Assembly: GCA_023417475.1 (NCBI GenBank)
Contig: JAEZFP010000032.1
Coordinates: forward strand, 65,762 to 129,761
Length of the DNA: 64,000 nucleotides
Source of the DNA: Bacillota bacterium
GTDB taxonomy: Bacteria > Bacillota > UBA4882 > UBA8346
Reading direction: 5' to 3'
Of the stretch, positions 18,209-27,480 are shown piece after piece. The position numbers and the translations under genes were made by a program. Each line of letters starts with the position of its first letter. Positions within the stretch are counted from its first letter, which is position 1. The notes under the pieces were generated by a model. The model was not told the DNA's origin and searched no databases. It saw nothing but the letters and a program-made list of their open reading frames with translations.

Positions 18209-19855
18209 ATGAAGGTCACCATAGGACAGTTCAATCCGGTGGTCGGGGATATCCAGGGCAATGGCCACCGGATCCGTACGATATATCAACAATTGGCCGG
18301 GACAACCGACCTGATCGTCTTTCCCGAACTTGCTTTGGTAGGGTACCCGCCCAAGGATCTATTGGAGAAGGAATGGTTTCTGGACGAAGCCGAACGAGCC
18401 GTGGCTGCGCTGGCGGAATTTACGGCGCAATTTCCGGAGACCGGATTGTTGGTCGGAGTCCCGCTGCGCAATAACAGTACGACCGGTAAAGGGCTTGCCA
18501 ATGCCGCAGTCTTGCTTTATCAGGGGAAAGTACTTTTTCGCCAGGACAAATCGTTATTACCAACCTATGATGTGTTTGATGAAGCGCGTCATTTTGACCC
18601 GGCCGAACAATTGCGAGTGGTTGAGTTTAAAGACGAAACGTTGGGGATCTCCATCTGTGAAGATGTTTGGAACGATCCGGATTTTTGGCCGCAACCCTTG
18701 ATTTATCAGTTTGACCCCATTCAAGAGCTGGCTAAACAAGGCGCAACGTTACTGATTAATATTTCCGCCTCACCATTTCACATGGGCAAAGACGAACTTC
18801 GTTTTCAAGTGGTGCAAAATCACGCCCGGAAATTAAAGTTGCCGTTTATCTTTGTCAACCAAGTGGGGAGCAACGACGAACTGATCTTTGACGGCGGCAG
18901 CATGTTTTTTGACCGGGACGGTCAGGCGGTAATCAGCGGGGAATTTTTCACCGAACAGACGGTGACGGTCGATACCAAAGCGCAGGGAAGTTCCGATCCC
19001 TATCAACCATTGGTTAAAGTGGCTGCGATCTATGAAGCGTTGGTGTTGGGAGTTCGCGACTACCTGGCGAAGTGCGGGTTTAAACGCGCGGTGATCGGTC
19101 TTTCCGGCGGGATTGACTCGGCGTTGACCGCTTGCCTGGCGGTGGCGGCGTTGGGACGGGAAAATGTGTTGGGAATCACCATGCCGTCGCCCTATTCGTC
19201 GGGCGGCAGCGTGGACGACTCCAAAACGTTGGCCGCCAATTTGGGGATTGAATGCAAAGAGATTGGGATCAGCAACATCTATCAGGCATATTTGCATACC
19301 CTGGAGGAACATTTCACCGGGATGCAAGCTGACGTCACCGAGGAAAACATTCAAGCGCGGATTCGCGGCAACATTCTGATGGCTTTTTCCAATAAATACG
19401 GCTATTTGGCGCTTTCCACCGGCAACAAAAGCGAGTTGGCGGTCGGTTATTGCACCCTATACGGCGATATGAGCGGTGGCTTGAGCGTCATTTCCGACGT
19501 GCCGAAGACACTGGTTTATCAATTGGCGGAGTATGTTAACCGGCAAGGCGAGTTGATTCCCCGGGCGATCATCAACAAAGCGCCTTCAGCGGAGCTGCGG
19601 CCGGACCAGAAAGACCAGGATTCGTTACCGCCGTATCCGGTTTTGGATGCGATTCTCCAGGCGTATATCGAAGAAGGCAATTCCGCCGAACAAATTATTG
19701 CGCAAGGATTCGCGGCCGAAACGGTTTTCTGGGTAATCAAGACGGTGGACCGCAATGAATACAAGCGACGCCAGGCCGCCCCGGGTTTGAAAGTGACTTC
19801 CAAAGCCTTTGGGGTAGGGCGGAGAATGCCGGTGGCCAAACGTCTTCAGTATTAA
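18209..19855 (+). CDS. nadE: glutamine-dependent NAD+ synthetase
   Basis: A 548-residue two-domain enzyme that amidates nicotinic acid adenine dinucleotide to NAD+ using glutamine. The N-terminal nitrilase-type glutaminase domain has the Glu-Lys-Cys triad at E40 (FPELALVGYPP), K114 (RQDKSLLPTY) and C150 (SICEDVWND). The C-terminal synthetase has the ATP pyrophosphatase loop SGGIDS at 298-303. I place the start at ATG 18209, preceded by AGGAGG at 18198-18203; the reading frame is open further upstream but has no ribosome-binding site. It is a single-gene unit with a terminator behind it. Confidence 0.95.
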   Translation: MKVTIGQFNPVVGDIQGNGHRIRTIYQQLAGTTDLIVFPELALVGYPPKDLLEKEWFLDEAERAVAALAEFTAQFPETGLLVGVPLRNNSTTGKGLANAAVLLYQGKVLFRQDKSLLPTYDVFDEARHFDPAEQLRVVEFKDETLGISICEDVWNDPDFWPQPLIYQFDPIQELAKQGATLLINISASPFHMGKDELRFQVVQNHARKLKLPFIFVNQVGSNDELIFDGGSMFFDRDGQAVISGEFFTEQTVTVDTKAQGSSDPYQPLVKVAAIYEALVLGVRDYLAKCGFKRAVIGLSGGIDSALTACLAVAALGRENVLGITMPSPYSSGGSVDDSKTLAANLGIECKEIGISNIYQAYLHTLEEHFTGMQADVTEENIQARIRGNILMAFSNKYGYLALSTGNKSELAVGYCTLYGDMSGGLSVISDVPKTLVYQLAEYVNRQGELIPRAIINKAPSAELRPDQKDQDSLPPYPVLDAILQAYIEEGNSAEQIIAQGFAAETVFWVIKTVDRNEYKRRQAAPGLKVTSKAFGVGRRMPVAKRLQY

Positions 19856-19874
19856 TAATAACAGGTTAACAACG

Positions 19875-19916
19875 GCTGTTTTTTGGAGATTTCCCCCAAA
19901 AACGGCTTTTTATTTT
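19875..19916 (+). terminator. probable intrinsic terminator of nadE
   Basis: An imperfect stem GCTGTTTTTTGG / CCAAAAACGGC (one bulged T, one G-T pair) is followed by TTTTTATTTTT about 20 nt after the nadE stop. Confidence 0.6.
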
Positions 19917-20110
19917 TCCGCCAATTGGCTAAAAGCGAACGGTCGTTTCGTCAATTTTTGACCATTTTTTAAAAAGAGGTTAATACGTTTGTTTCTTATC
20001 AATTACAGAAGGAAAAAATGACGCGTTGGTGTATTCCTTTTTATAAGATCAAATTTATTAGGCAATTAAGGCGATTGGATACCGATTGACAATACAGCGT
20101 GGAGGATAAG

Positions 20111-20770
20111 ATGGCTGAGGCAGCAAGCGGCAACATCAAAACCATTTTTTTCGATGCGGGAGGCGTTTTGTTTGTGACAAAACGAAAACGCATGGAACGG
20201 ATTGGACAGATTTTACGGGCCCGAGGCTATAGCGAAGCTCAGATTGCCGGAGGTTTTGCGAAAGCGGAAGAGTTTTATCAGGAATACCGGCGGAGCAATC
20301 GCTGGATTAGTACTTGGGACGAAGAAGACACCTATTGGCACCGTTATTACGGGAGCATTGCCTGTACCGTCAATCCCCGTGATTGGGATTTGGATCAGGA
20401 ACTGTTCCATCTGACCCATTATGCCCGGCACTGCGAGGTATTTCCCGAAGTTCCGGGGGTGCTGGAACAACTTGCCTCCCAATATGAATTGGCGGTGATC
20501 TCCAATGCTTTGCCCAGTTTAGATTGGGTATTTGATCTTTTGGACCTCCGGAAGTACTTTAAAGGAATCTTTTTATCGGCCAAAATCGGCGTCTCCAAAC
20601 CCGACGCCAAGATCTTTCAATACGCATTGCAACAAATGGACGTCGCACCGGAGAAGGCGCTTTATATCGACGATAAACTTGAACATGTCGTGGCCGCCCA
20701 AAATTTGGGGATCAACGGCTTTCACTTACAACGGTCTGAAACCGATTTAACGGCGTTGTTGCGACGTTAA
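20111..20770 (+). CDS. HAD superfamily hydrolase (subfamily IA)
   Basis: A 219-residue phosphatase-like protein. The nucleophile motif is FFDAGGVLF with Asp15; the +2 position is Gly, as in several HAD-IA members. A helical cap follows, then VISNALPS (motif II), the lysine of KIGVSKPDAKIF (motif III) and LYIDDKLEHV (motif IV Asp pair). Such enzymes dephosphorylate small phosphate esters; the substrate is unknown. ATG 20111 with GGAGGA at 20101-20106 is preferred over GTG 20099. It is followed by dcd after 109 nt, with no clear terminator between, so both may share a transcript. Confidence 0.85.
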   Translation: MAEAASGNIKTIFFDAGGVLFVTKRKRMERIGQILRARGYSEAQIAGGFAKAEEFYQEYRRSNRWISTWDEEDTYWHRYYGSIACTVNPRDWDLDQELFHLTHYARHCEVFPEVPGVLEQLASQYELAVISNALPSLDWVFDLLDLRKYFKGIFLSAKIGVSKPDAKIFQYALQQMDVAPEKALYIDDKLEHVVAAQNLGINGFHLQRSETDLTALLRR

Positions 20771-20879
20771 ATTCCCGTTCGTAAGCGAATGCTAACGGGG
20801 CGCGGTCCTTACGTTTGTATTTGGCAGCGCATGGCGTTGCAGGGTTAATTTCCAGCACCAATTGGCGGGAGGGAATTTC

Positions 20880-21401
20880 ATGATTTTATCGGGGCGGGAG
20901 ATCCAAAAGAAACTGGGACAAGAGATTATTATTGAACCGTTTGCGGAACAACAGTTAAATCCGAACAGTTACAACTTGCGGCTCCATAACGAACTGTTGG
21001 TGTATGAGAACTTGACCTTGGATATGAAACAGCCCAATTCCACCCGGAGTTTGGGGATTCCACCGGAAGGGCTGGTTTTGGAGACCGGTCGGTTGTATTT
21101 GGGCCGGACGCTGGAATATACCGCCACCAAAGGGTATGTGCCGATGTTGGAGGGGCGTTCTTCCATCGGCCGGCTGGGGTTGTTCATTCATGTCACCGCC
21201 GGCTTTGGCGATGTGGGTTTTCAAGGTTTTTGGACCTTGGAGATCTTTTGTATTCAACCGATCCGAATTTACGCGGGAGTGGAGATTTGCCAGATCTATT
21301 ATCATGCCATCGAAGGTGATTACGATTGCTACCATAGCGGCAAATATCAAAACAATTCCGGAATTCAGCCCAGTCTGTTATATAAAGACTTTGAAAAATA
21401 A
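20880..21401 (+). CDS. dcd: dCTP deaminase
   Basis: A 173-residue trimeric-dUTPase-fold enzyme that deaminates dCTP to dUTP (or to dUMP in bifunctional members) for thymidylate synthesis. Conserved stretches are LNPNSYNLRLHNEL, MLEGRSSIGRLGLFIHVTAG with the catalytic-site Ser/Arg, and GFWTLEIF with the catalytic Glu. The C-terminal tail GKYQNNSGIQPSLLYKDF closes over the nucleotide. ATG 20880 follows GGGAGGGA. The mono- or bifunctional type cannot be settled by eye. A terminator follows at 21442. Confidence 0.93.
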   Translation: MILSGREIQKKLGQEIIIEPFAEQQLNPNSYNLRLHNELLVYENLTLDMKQPNSTRSLGIPPEGLVLETGRLYLGRTLEYTATKGYVPMLEGRSSIGRLGLFIHVTAGFGDVGFQGFWTLEIFCIQPIRIYAGVEICQIYYHAIEGDYDCYHSGKYQNNSGIQPSLLYKDFEK

Positions 21402-21441
21402 ACGTTTTCTTTGATATATTTTTGACAGGTTTGTCATAATC

Positions 21442-21466
21442 ATAGGCCGAAAGGCCTATTTTTTTA
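21442..21466 (+). terminator. intrinsic terminator of dcd
   Basis: A 7-bp stem ATAGGCC / GGCCTAT with a GAAA loop and an uninterrupted T run. Confidence 0.9.
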
Positions 21467-21635
21467 TGCCCCCGCTCCGGTTACGTCTGATTCCGCTTCT
21501 GAATAAACTGCTCTTAGTATGCTTTGAACCTAAAACGGGCCGGAACGATTATTTATTTTACGGCAATCAATTTAATGACTTTTGTCACGGGGGTTCCACA
21601 TATATTGTAAGGAGTGACAGTTTGGAGGGGAAACA

Positions 21636-23567
21636 ATGGGATCACATGAGATTTCCGAGTTGATTCAGAAGGATCGCTCAGAGCGCAAACACCAACACTT
21701 TGAAGGTACTTTTCTTGAATATCTTGAGATCGTCAAAGCAAACCCGGAGATCGTCCAACTGGCCCACCAGCGAATTTACGATCTGATGATCAAGGCTGGG
21801 GTTGAGGTATTAAAGACGGAAGAAAATCCCCGTTTACGGCGGATCTATGGGAACGAAATCATCAAAAAGTATCCCTTTTTCGCAGATAACTTTTATGGAA
21901 TCGACCAAACCATGATGAAAATCGTCCGTTATTTCCATGCGGCGGCGATGCAAGGGGAAGAATCCCGACAAGTGCTTTATCTGGTCGGCCCGGTTGGGGC
22001 GGGGAAATCGTCGATCATGGAACATTTAAAGCGGGCTTTGGAAGCGGCCAATCCCATTTATGCGATTAAAGGTTGCCCGATGCGCGAGGAACCGTTGCAT
22101 TTGGTGCCGAAACACTTGCGCGCGGAGTTCGAAAAACTACTCCAAATTCATATTGAGGGCGATCTTTGCCCGATCTGCCGCTACCGTTTGAAAAATGAAC
22201 TGAATGGCGAATATGAAAAGATGTCCATTGAGACAGTGGAGTTTTCGATCCGTTCCCGGAAGGGGGTCGGGGTGGTGGCCCCGGTCGACCCCAATAACCA
22301 GGATACCTCGGTGTTGATCGGCTCGGTCGATATCTCCAAGATGGACCTTTACCCGGAAGACGATCCCCGGGTGCTCTCGCTGAATGGCGCTTTTAATGTG
22401 GGGAATCGCGGAATTGTCGAGTTTATCGAAGTATTTAAAAATGAGATCGAATATTTGCACACCATGATCACCGCCACCCAGGAAAAATCAATTCCTTCGC
22501 CGGGTAAAGGATCAATGATCTATTTTGACGGGGTGATCTTGGCTCATTCCAACGAGGCCGAATGGAATAAATTCAAATCCGACCACACTAACGAAGCGAT
22601 TTTGGACCGGATTGTCAAGGTTGAGGTGCCGTATTGTCTGGAATTGAACGAGGAGATCAAAATCTATCAAAAACTCCTCAAGACCAGCAATTTTAATGCT
22701 CACATCGCACCGCACACCATTGAGATTGCGTCGATGTTCGCGATCCTGACCCGATTGACAGCGTCGGCTAAAGTCGATCCATTGACCAAATTGAAGATTT
22801 ATAACGGCGATGAGATCTTGGAACATGGCAATGTCAAACGGGTGGACATCGTCGAGCTTCATGAAGAAGCGACCAACCGCGAAGGTATGACCGGAATTTC
22901 GACCCGTTTCATCATGAAGACGTTGGACATCGCCTTGGCGGAATCGGAAAGCAATTGTATCAACCCGTTGGCCATCCTGGAGATGTTGCTGAAATCCGTC
23001 AAAGAGATGTCGATTCCCGAGGATGAGCGCAAACGGTATCTGGCGTTTATCCAGGATGTTTTGAAGAAGGAGTACCATAAGGTTCTGGAGATCGAAGTGA
23101 CCAAAGCCTTTATTCACGGTTATCAGGAGCAGGCGCAGGATCTTTTCAATAATTATCTGGATCATGCCGAGGCTTACGCCAACCGCACTAAACTGAAAGA
23201 CCGCAATACCGGCGAAGAACTTGAGCCCGACGAACGTTTCCTGCAGTCAATCGAGGAACAGATCGGGATTACCGGGACCGCCGCCAAAGGATTCCGCCAG
23301 GATGTCACGGCGTATATGTTTTTTGTGTTGCGGAACGGCGGGAAGTTGGACTATAACAGCTATGAGCCGTTAAAAGCGGCGATTGAGAAGAAATTGACCG
23401 CTTCGGTCCGTGAACTGTCGCGAGTGATTACCCAAGCGAAAGTTCGCGATAAAGACCAAAATGAGAAATACAGCTCGATGGTGGCCGAGATGAAACGGAA
23501 CGGTTACTGCGATCATTGTTGCAATGTGATTCTGAAATACGCCGCCAACAATCTTTGGAAGGATTAA
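21636..23567 (+). CDS. prkA: PrkA serine protein kinase / AAA+ protein
   Basis: A 643-residue PrkA: an AAA+-type module with Walker A GPVGAGKSS near residues 117-125 and a C-terminal kinase-like region. A cysteine pair CPICRY (near residue 180) and a C-terminal CDHCC may bind metal. In Bacillus, PrkA is a sporulation-linked, sigma-E-controlled protein affecting sigma-K output; enteric YeaG is a stress kinase. It starts at ATG with GGAGGGG and leads the conserved prkA-yhbH-spoVR order (15-nt gap, then an 8-nt overlap). CACATATATTG at about 21598 resembles a sigma-E -10 (tentative). Confidence 0.95.
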   Translation: MGSHEISELIQKDRSERKHQHFEGTFLEYLEIVKANPEIVQLAHQRIYDLMIKAGVEVLKTEENPRLRRIYGNEIIKKYPFFADNFYGIDQTMMKIVRYFHAAAMQGEESRQVLYLVGPVGAGKSSIMEHLKRALEAANPIYAIKGCPMREEPLHLVPKHLRAEFEKLLQIHIEGDLCPICRYRLKNELNGEYEKMSIETVEFSIRSRKGVGVVAPVDPNNQDTSVLIGSVDISKMDLYPEDDPRVLSLNGAFNVGNRGIVEFIEVFKNEIEYLHTMITATQEKSIPSPGKGSMIYFDGVILAHSNEAEWNKFKSDHTNEAILDRIVKVEVPYCLELNEEIKIYQKLLKTSNFNAHIAPHTIEIASMFAILTRLTASAKVDPLTKLKIYNGDEILEHGNVKRVDIVELHEEATNREGMTGISTRFIMKTLDIALAESESNCINPLAILEMLLKSVKEMSIPEDERKRYLAFIQDVLKKEYHKVLEIEVTKAFIHGYQEQAQDLFNNYLDHAEAYANRTKLKDRNTGEELEPDERFLQSIEEQIGITGTAAKGFRQDVTAYMFFVLRNGGKLDYNSYEPLKAAIEKKLTASVRELSRVITQAKVRDKDQNEKYSSMVAEMKRNGYCDHCCNVILKYAANNLWKD

Positions 23568-23582
23568 CGGGGAGGGCGAGCC

Positions 23583-24764
23583 ATGGCGATCTTCCGTGAG
23601 TCGATCGGGGATGCCGGGCGCTCCGCCGAAGACCGGCGGCGCCACCGGCAACTGGTTGAGGAATCGATCAAAAAAAATATCGGCAAAATCATCGCCGAAG
23701 AGAGCATCATCGGTCAAAGCGGCCAGAAAAAGATTAAAATTCCCATTCGGGGCTTGCGCGAGTACCAGTTTATCTATGGGAAAAACGGCTCCGGGATTGG
23801 GACCGGCACCGGCGAGGAAGAGCGGGGCGATATTATCGGCAAAGGCCAGCCCCAAGACGGTCAGGGCGATCAGGGTCCCGGCCGCGAAGCGGGGGACGAC
23901 GTCTATGAGACCGAGATCACCTTGGAAGAACTGATCAACTACTTATTTGACGACTTAAACCTGCCCTTTATGGAACGGAAAAAATTATCCCGGATCGAGA
24001 CGGTCGTCAAACACCGTTTTTTAGGTTACCAACGCAAAGGCGCGCCGCCGCGTTTAGCCAAAAAACGGGCGGTGATTGAAAAAATTAAACGCCATCAAGG
24101 GTTGAAACGGGCCGAACCCGACGTCCCGGCGGGAGCGGAACAACCCGTTCCCGAGGTTGATGCCGAAAAACGGTTTCCCTTCCGGGAAGAGGACTTGCGT
24201 TTTCGTCGGGTGCGAGAGGAACGCAAACCGGAGTCCAACGCGGTGGTGATCTGTATCATGGACACCTCCGGTTCCATGGACCAGACCAAGAAGTATTTGG
24301 CCCGCAGCTTCTACTTTCTGTTATATCAATTTATCCGTTTGAAATACGCCACTGTGGAGATCGTGTTTGTAGCGCATACCACTGAAGCCGTGGAGGTTAA
24401 CGAGACCGAGTTTTTCCATAAGGGCGAGTCGGGCGGTACCTTTATCAGCAGCGGGTATGAAAAAGCCCTCCAGATCATCAACGAGCGGTATCCGCCCGTC
24501 AACTGGAATATCTATGCGTTTCACTGCAGCGACGGCGATAATTGGGATGAGGACAATCAAAAGGCCGTCGAGTTCGGGAAGAAACTTTGTCAAGTCTGCA
24601 ATTTGTTTGGCTATGGTGAAGTCTTGACCAATAGCCATACGATTCGGCAGTTATTCCGCGATGAGATCAAGGAGCCCAATTTCGCGTTGGTGTCAATCGG
24701 ATCGCGGGAGGATATTTGGCCGGCTTTGCGGCATTTATTGTCCAGGGAGGACCCTCATGAGTGA
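23583..24764 (+). CDS. yhbH: YeaH/YhbH family sporulation protein (DUF444)
   Basis: A 393-residue protein of the DUF444 family. The N-terminal third is charged and glycine-rich (the region around GIGTGTGEEERGDIIGKG is probably flexible). A von Willebrand A-like domain with the metal-site motif MDTSGSMDQT begins near residue 225 and continues with GGTFISSGYEKAL and a C-terminal TNSHTIRQLFRDEI. It is thought to work with PrkA and SpoVR, since the trio is conserved across spore formers and enteric bacteria. GGGGAGGGCGAGCC precedes the ATG, and its end overlaps the spoVR start by 8 nt (ATGAGTGA). Confidence 0.94.
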   Translation: MAIFRESIGDAGRSAEDRRRHRQLVEESIKKNIGKIIAEESIIGQSGQKKIKIPIRGLREYQFIYGKNGSGIGTGTGEEERGDIIGKGQPQDGQGDQGPGREAGDDVYETEITLEELINYLFDDLNLPFMERKKLSRIETVVKHRFLGYQRKGAPPRLAKKRAVIEKIKRHQGLKRAEPDVPAGAEQPVPEVDAEKRFPFREEDLRFRRVREERKPESNAVVICIMDTSGSMDQTKKYLARSFYFLLYQFIRLKYATVEIVFVAHTTEAVEVNETEFFHKGESGGTFISSGYEKALQIINERYPPVNWNIYAFHCSDGDNWDEDNQKAVEFGKKLCQVCNLFGYGEVLTNSHTIRQLFRDEIKEPNFALVSIGSREDIWPALRHLLSREDPHE

Positions 24765-26133
24765 ATTCAGCCTTGCGGAACTGGAAACTTGGAACGAGCG
24801 GATCGAAACGTGCGCGGCAAAACTGGGATTGGACTATTTTCAGCAGGAGTTTGAGATCTGTTCGTATGAAGAGATGTTGGGTTATGAAGCCTATGTCGGC
24901 ATGCCGAGTCATTACCCGCATTGGAGTTTCGGGAAAGCCTTCGACCGTCTCCATACCCTGTACCGTTACAATCTGACCGGTTTGCCCTATGAAATGGTGA
25001 TCAACTCCGATCCGTGTTTGGCGTATCTGATGCGCGACAACAATCTTTTATTGCAGATCCTAACCATTGCCCATGTCTATGGCCACAATGATTTTTTCAA
25101 ACATAACCGGATGTTTCAACACACCCATCCGGAGTTGACTTTGCCCACCTTTAAGAATCACGCGCAGCGGATCCGGGGGTATATTCAGGATCCCAGCATC
25201 GGGTATGAACGGGTCGAGAAGATTCTCAATCTGGCCCATGCCATCCGTTATCAGACCTATCGCGACGTCGACAACCCCATCCGCCGTTTGACAGTGACCG
25301 AAACGAAACAGAAACTGCTGGACGATTATCACCGCAGCGTTCAAGCAGCCAAAGCGGCGGGACGGGATCCGCAGCTGCCGGAGCCGGATTTGAACCGGAT
25401 TCCGTTACAACCGGAAGAAGACTTGCTCTGGTTCTTGCAGGAGTACGCGCATTTGGACGAGTGGGAACGGGATATCTTGGAGATTGTCCGGAGCGAGACC
25501 GCCTACTTTTTACCGCAGGTCGAGACGAAGATTCTCAATGAAGGCTGGGCGAGCTTCTGGCATTACCGCATTCTGCAGGAGATGCAATTAACCCCCGATT
25601 TGCAGATCGAGTTCCTAAAACGCCATCACCAAGTGATCCGGCCCCACCCGGGGGATTTGAACCCGTACCATCTGGGATTTGTCATTCTAGCCGACATTGA
25701 ACGGCGTTTTGGCACGGCGAAATTATTTGAAGTTCGCGCCATTGAAAATGACCGTTCATTGCTCCGACGTTACCTGACCCGCGAACTCTGCGTCGAACTG
25801 CATCTCTTTGAATACCTGTTCGAACGGGAACAAGCGGTAATTACCGAGGTTCCCGACGAGGAGGGCTGGGAGGAGATCCGGAAGACCCTCAGCGGCACGG
25901 TGGGTCTGGGAGCGATTCCGGTCATCCGGGTGCTGGAGGTCGCTTCGAAAGACCGATCGTTGATTTTGCAGCATTGTAATGACGGACGAGAACTTGACCT
26001 GGGCTACGCCGGAGAAACCTTAAAGTATCTGGTGGAAGTCTGGGGGCGCCCGATTCAACTCCGAACCCAGATCCAGGGGCAGGAGAAAACGATCGTCTGT
26101 AACGAGGAGAAACGTTTGACCGCAATTGATTGA
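24757..26133 (+). CDS. spoVR: SpoVR family protein
   Basis: A 458-residue SpoVR protein, needed for normal spore cortex formation in Bacillus; the enteric homologue is YcgB. Conserved stretches are SHYPHWSFGKAFDR near residue 48, VYGHNDFFKHN near 106, EGWASFWHYRILQEM near 266, and HPGDLNPYHLGF near 299, with several conserved His and Glu that suggest a metal site. ATG 24757 follows GGGAGGA and overlaps the yhbH stop; an upstream in-frame start inside yhbH is a shadow. The operon closes with a strong terminator. Confidence 0.95.
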   Translation: MSEFSLAELETWNERIETCAAKLGLDYFQQEFEICSYEEMLGYEAYVGMPSHYPHWSFGKAFDRLHTLYRYNLTGLPYEMVINSDPCLAYLMRDNNLLLQILTIAHVYGHNDFFKHNRMFQHTHPELTLPTFKNHAQRIRGYIQDPSIGYERVEKILNLAHAIRYQTYRDVDNPIRRLTVTETKQKLLDDYHRSVQAAKAAGRDPQLPEPDLNRIPLQPEEDLLWFLQEYAHLDEWERDILEIVRSETAYFLPQVETKILNEGWASFWHYRILQEMQLTPDLQIEFLKRHHQVIRPHPGDLNPYHLGFVILADIERRFGTAKLFEVRAIENDRSLLRRYLTRELCVELHLFEYLFEREQAVITEVPDEEGWEEIRKTLSGTVGLGAIPVIRVLEVASKDRSLILQHCNDGRELDLGYAGETLKYLVEVWGRPIQLRTQIQGQEKTIVCNEEKRLTAID

Positions 26134-26134
26134 A

Positions 26135-26158
26135 ACCGTCGCCCGACGGTTTTTTTTG
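26135..26158 (+). terminator. intrinsic terminator of the prkA-yhbH-spoVR operon
   Basis: Stem ACCGTC / GACGGT with a GCCC loop and an eight-base T run directly behind the spoVR stop. Confidence 0.9.
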
Positions 26159-26393
26159 TTGGAATAAAGATCTTAGTGTTTTGGCAACGTTAAAACGGGA
26201 TGAATTTAGCGAAATGTCCGCCCGGGCCGGCAGGAAAATTTGGCCAGTTCGTGAAATAGTCACGATAGAAATATCGGTGAATTACGGTTCGATCGTGGGG
26301 CAACCGGAGGACGGGACGGACTTCGCCAACTTGGTTGGCAGGAAAGCGCTGGTATTGACGGCGCGGGAATAAATCAATCCGGGAGGTAGGTTC

Positions 26394-27089
26394 ATGGCGC
26401 GCGGCAGATTATTGGCAGGACTGATCATCATTGGCCTGGGCGGACTGTTTTTACTGCAAAATCTGGGATATCGGGAATTTTCGGTGGGTCTGATGATCCG
26501 TGATTATTGGCCGGCTATCTTGATCGTCATCGGCTTAAACGTCTTATTCACCCGTAAGTCCGGGGCTTGGTTCGGGGCGTTGGTTTTGATTGGGATCGGC
26601 GTGGCGTTGTTAGGTTTGAATCTTGAGTGGTGGGTCTTTCAACGGGAATTGGTTTGGAAACTGCTCTGGCCGGTGGTGCTGATCGTGGTGGGAATCCGGG
26701 TATTGTGGCAGCCGCGGCGCCGGCGCGAGAACCCATTCGACTCCCGGGATTGCCGCGTGGTTCGCGGCGATTTTCAAGCGATCGCCGGGAATCATTATGA
26801 AGCGGTGCTGGGCGCGTTGACGGTGGATCTCACCGCGCGCGAGTTGGCCGACGGCGACAATGTGATTGATCTCAACGCCGTCCTGGGCAAGGTCGAAGTG
26901 CTGGTCCCGAAAGGAACCCCGGTGGCGCTGGCCGGTAGTTGCGTCTTGGGCGGAGTCGAATTTTTCGAGCGTGCCACGGGTGGAGTCCTGGGCGACTTGC
27001 GGATGGAACACGGCGATTTCACCGCTGCGAAACGGATCCGGATCATTGCCAATGTCGTCTTTGGCGGAATTGAAATAAAAGCGGTTTAA
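26394..27089 (+). CDS. LiaF/LiaI-like membrane protein
   Basis: A 231-residue protein with four short membrane segments in residues 6-105 (two copies of a pattern like GLIIIGLGGLFLLQNLG and YWPAILIVIGLNVLF), matching the LiaI-LiaF-like transmembrane region (DUF5668). A soluble beta-rich C-terminal domain follows from about residue 120 (VVRGDFQAIAG through LGGVEFFERATGG), matching the LiaF C-terminal domain. LiaF restrains the LiaRS cell-envelope stress system in Bacillus, but no liaRS genes are adjacent here, so its partner is unknown. GGGAGGTAGG precedes the ATG. The preceding 260 nt hold only the spoVR terminator and no gene I can support. Confidence 0.85.
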   Translation: MARGRLLAGLIIIGLGGLFLLQNLGYREFSVGLMIRDYWPAILIVIGLNVLFTRKSGAWFGALVLIGIGVALLGLNLEWWVFQRELVWKLLWPVVLIVVGIRVLWQPRRRRENPFDSRDCRVVRGDFQAIAGNHYEAVLGALTVDLTARELADGDNVIDLNAVLGKVEVLVPKGTPVALAGSCVLGGVEFFERATGGVLGDLRMEHGDFTAAKRIRIIANVVFGGIEIKAV

Positions 27090-27153
27090 GTTTCAAAAGC
27101 ACCGTAAAAAATATTTTTTTACCGGGATAAATACTTAAGCAAGGATGTTTAAT

Positions 27154-27361
27154 GTTTGTTACGGTTGGTTAATTAATATTGTCAGCACGATAAATAGAAA
27201 TGTCCGATCAAAAAATATAATTGCAAGGTGAATTAATATTTTTGTCAGGTCAATAAATAGAAATGTCAGGTCAATAAATAGAAATGTCAGGTCAATAATA
27301 TTTATGTTAGAGTGATTAATGTTTTTGCAGGGTTGTAAAGTAATATTGCGCGGGTTTTGTT
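27154..27361. repeat. degenerate tandem array of about ten 21-bp units
   Basis: The region divides into roughly ten AT-rich units of 20-22 bp. The best two (27238-27279) share TGTCAGGTCAATAAAT; others drift from this core. A third core copy spans 27280-27299. Because 21 is a multiple of three, one minus-strand frame stays open and would read as DLTFLFI heptads, but there is no ribosome-binding site or convincing gene. The 391-nt gap between the LiaF-like gene and the AzlD-like gene otherwise holds only a terminator hairpin. Confidence 0.8.
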
Positions 27362-27425
27362 GTTGATTTGGCCGATTTTTTAAACTTTTCACAATGTTTT
27401 GGCGTAGATTATAAGTGGATAGAAA

Positions 27426-27468
27426 CACCCCCTCGCTGCGATGACGCAAGAAGGGGGTGCTTTGTTTA
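27426..27468 (+). terminator. hairpin, probable terminator
   Basis: Stem CACCCCCT / AGGGGGTG with an 18-nt loop and a CTTTGTTT tail. It ends transcription reading out of the LiaF-like gene or the repeat array; similar C5/G5 hairpins occur at 33859 and 35580. Confidence 0.6.
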
Positions 27469-27480
27469 CGGCAGATCAAA

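Noticed and set aside
20018..20089. 23-codon frame MTRWCIPFYKIK... upstream of the HAD gene
   Set aside because: It has AGAAGGA before the ATG, but is very short and AT-rich with no family resemblance; a leader peptide cannot be excluded.
19856..20110. tRNA or other RNA gene in the AT-rich gap after nadE
   Set aside because: No cloverleaf, CCA end or TTCRANTC box found; only the probable terminator is supported.
21466..21663. Open frame upstream of prkA
   Set aside because: It starts inside the dcd terminator T run, overlaps the prkA ribosome-binding site and has no coding character.
26130..26372. Possible small gene between spoVR and the LiaF-like gene
   Set aside because: Its first start lies inside the spoVR terminator; a later ATG at 26214 has no ribosome-binding site and the product matches nothing I know.
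27159..27479. Open frame with DLTFLFI heptads on the minus strand
   Set aside because: It is a by-product of the 21-bp repeat period; no ribosome-binding site, and its N-terminal part crosses a terminator hairpin.
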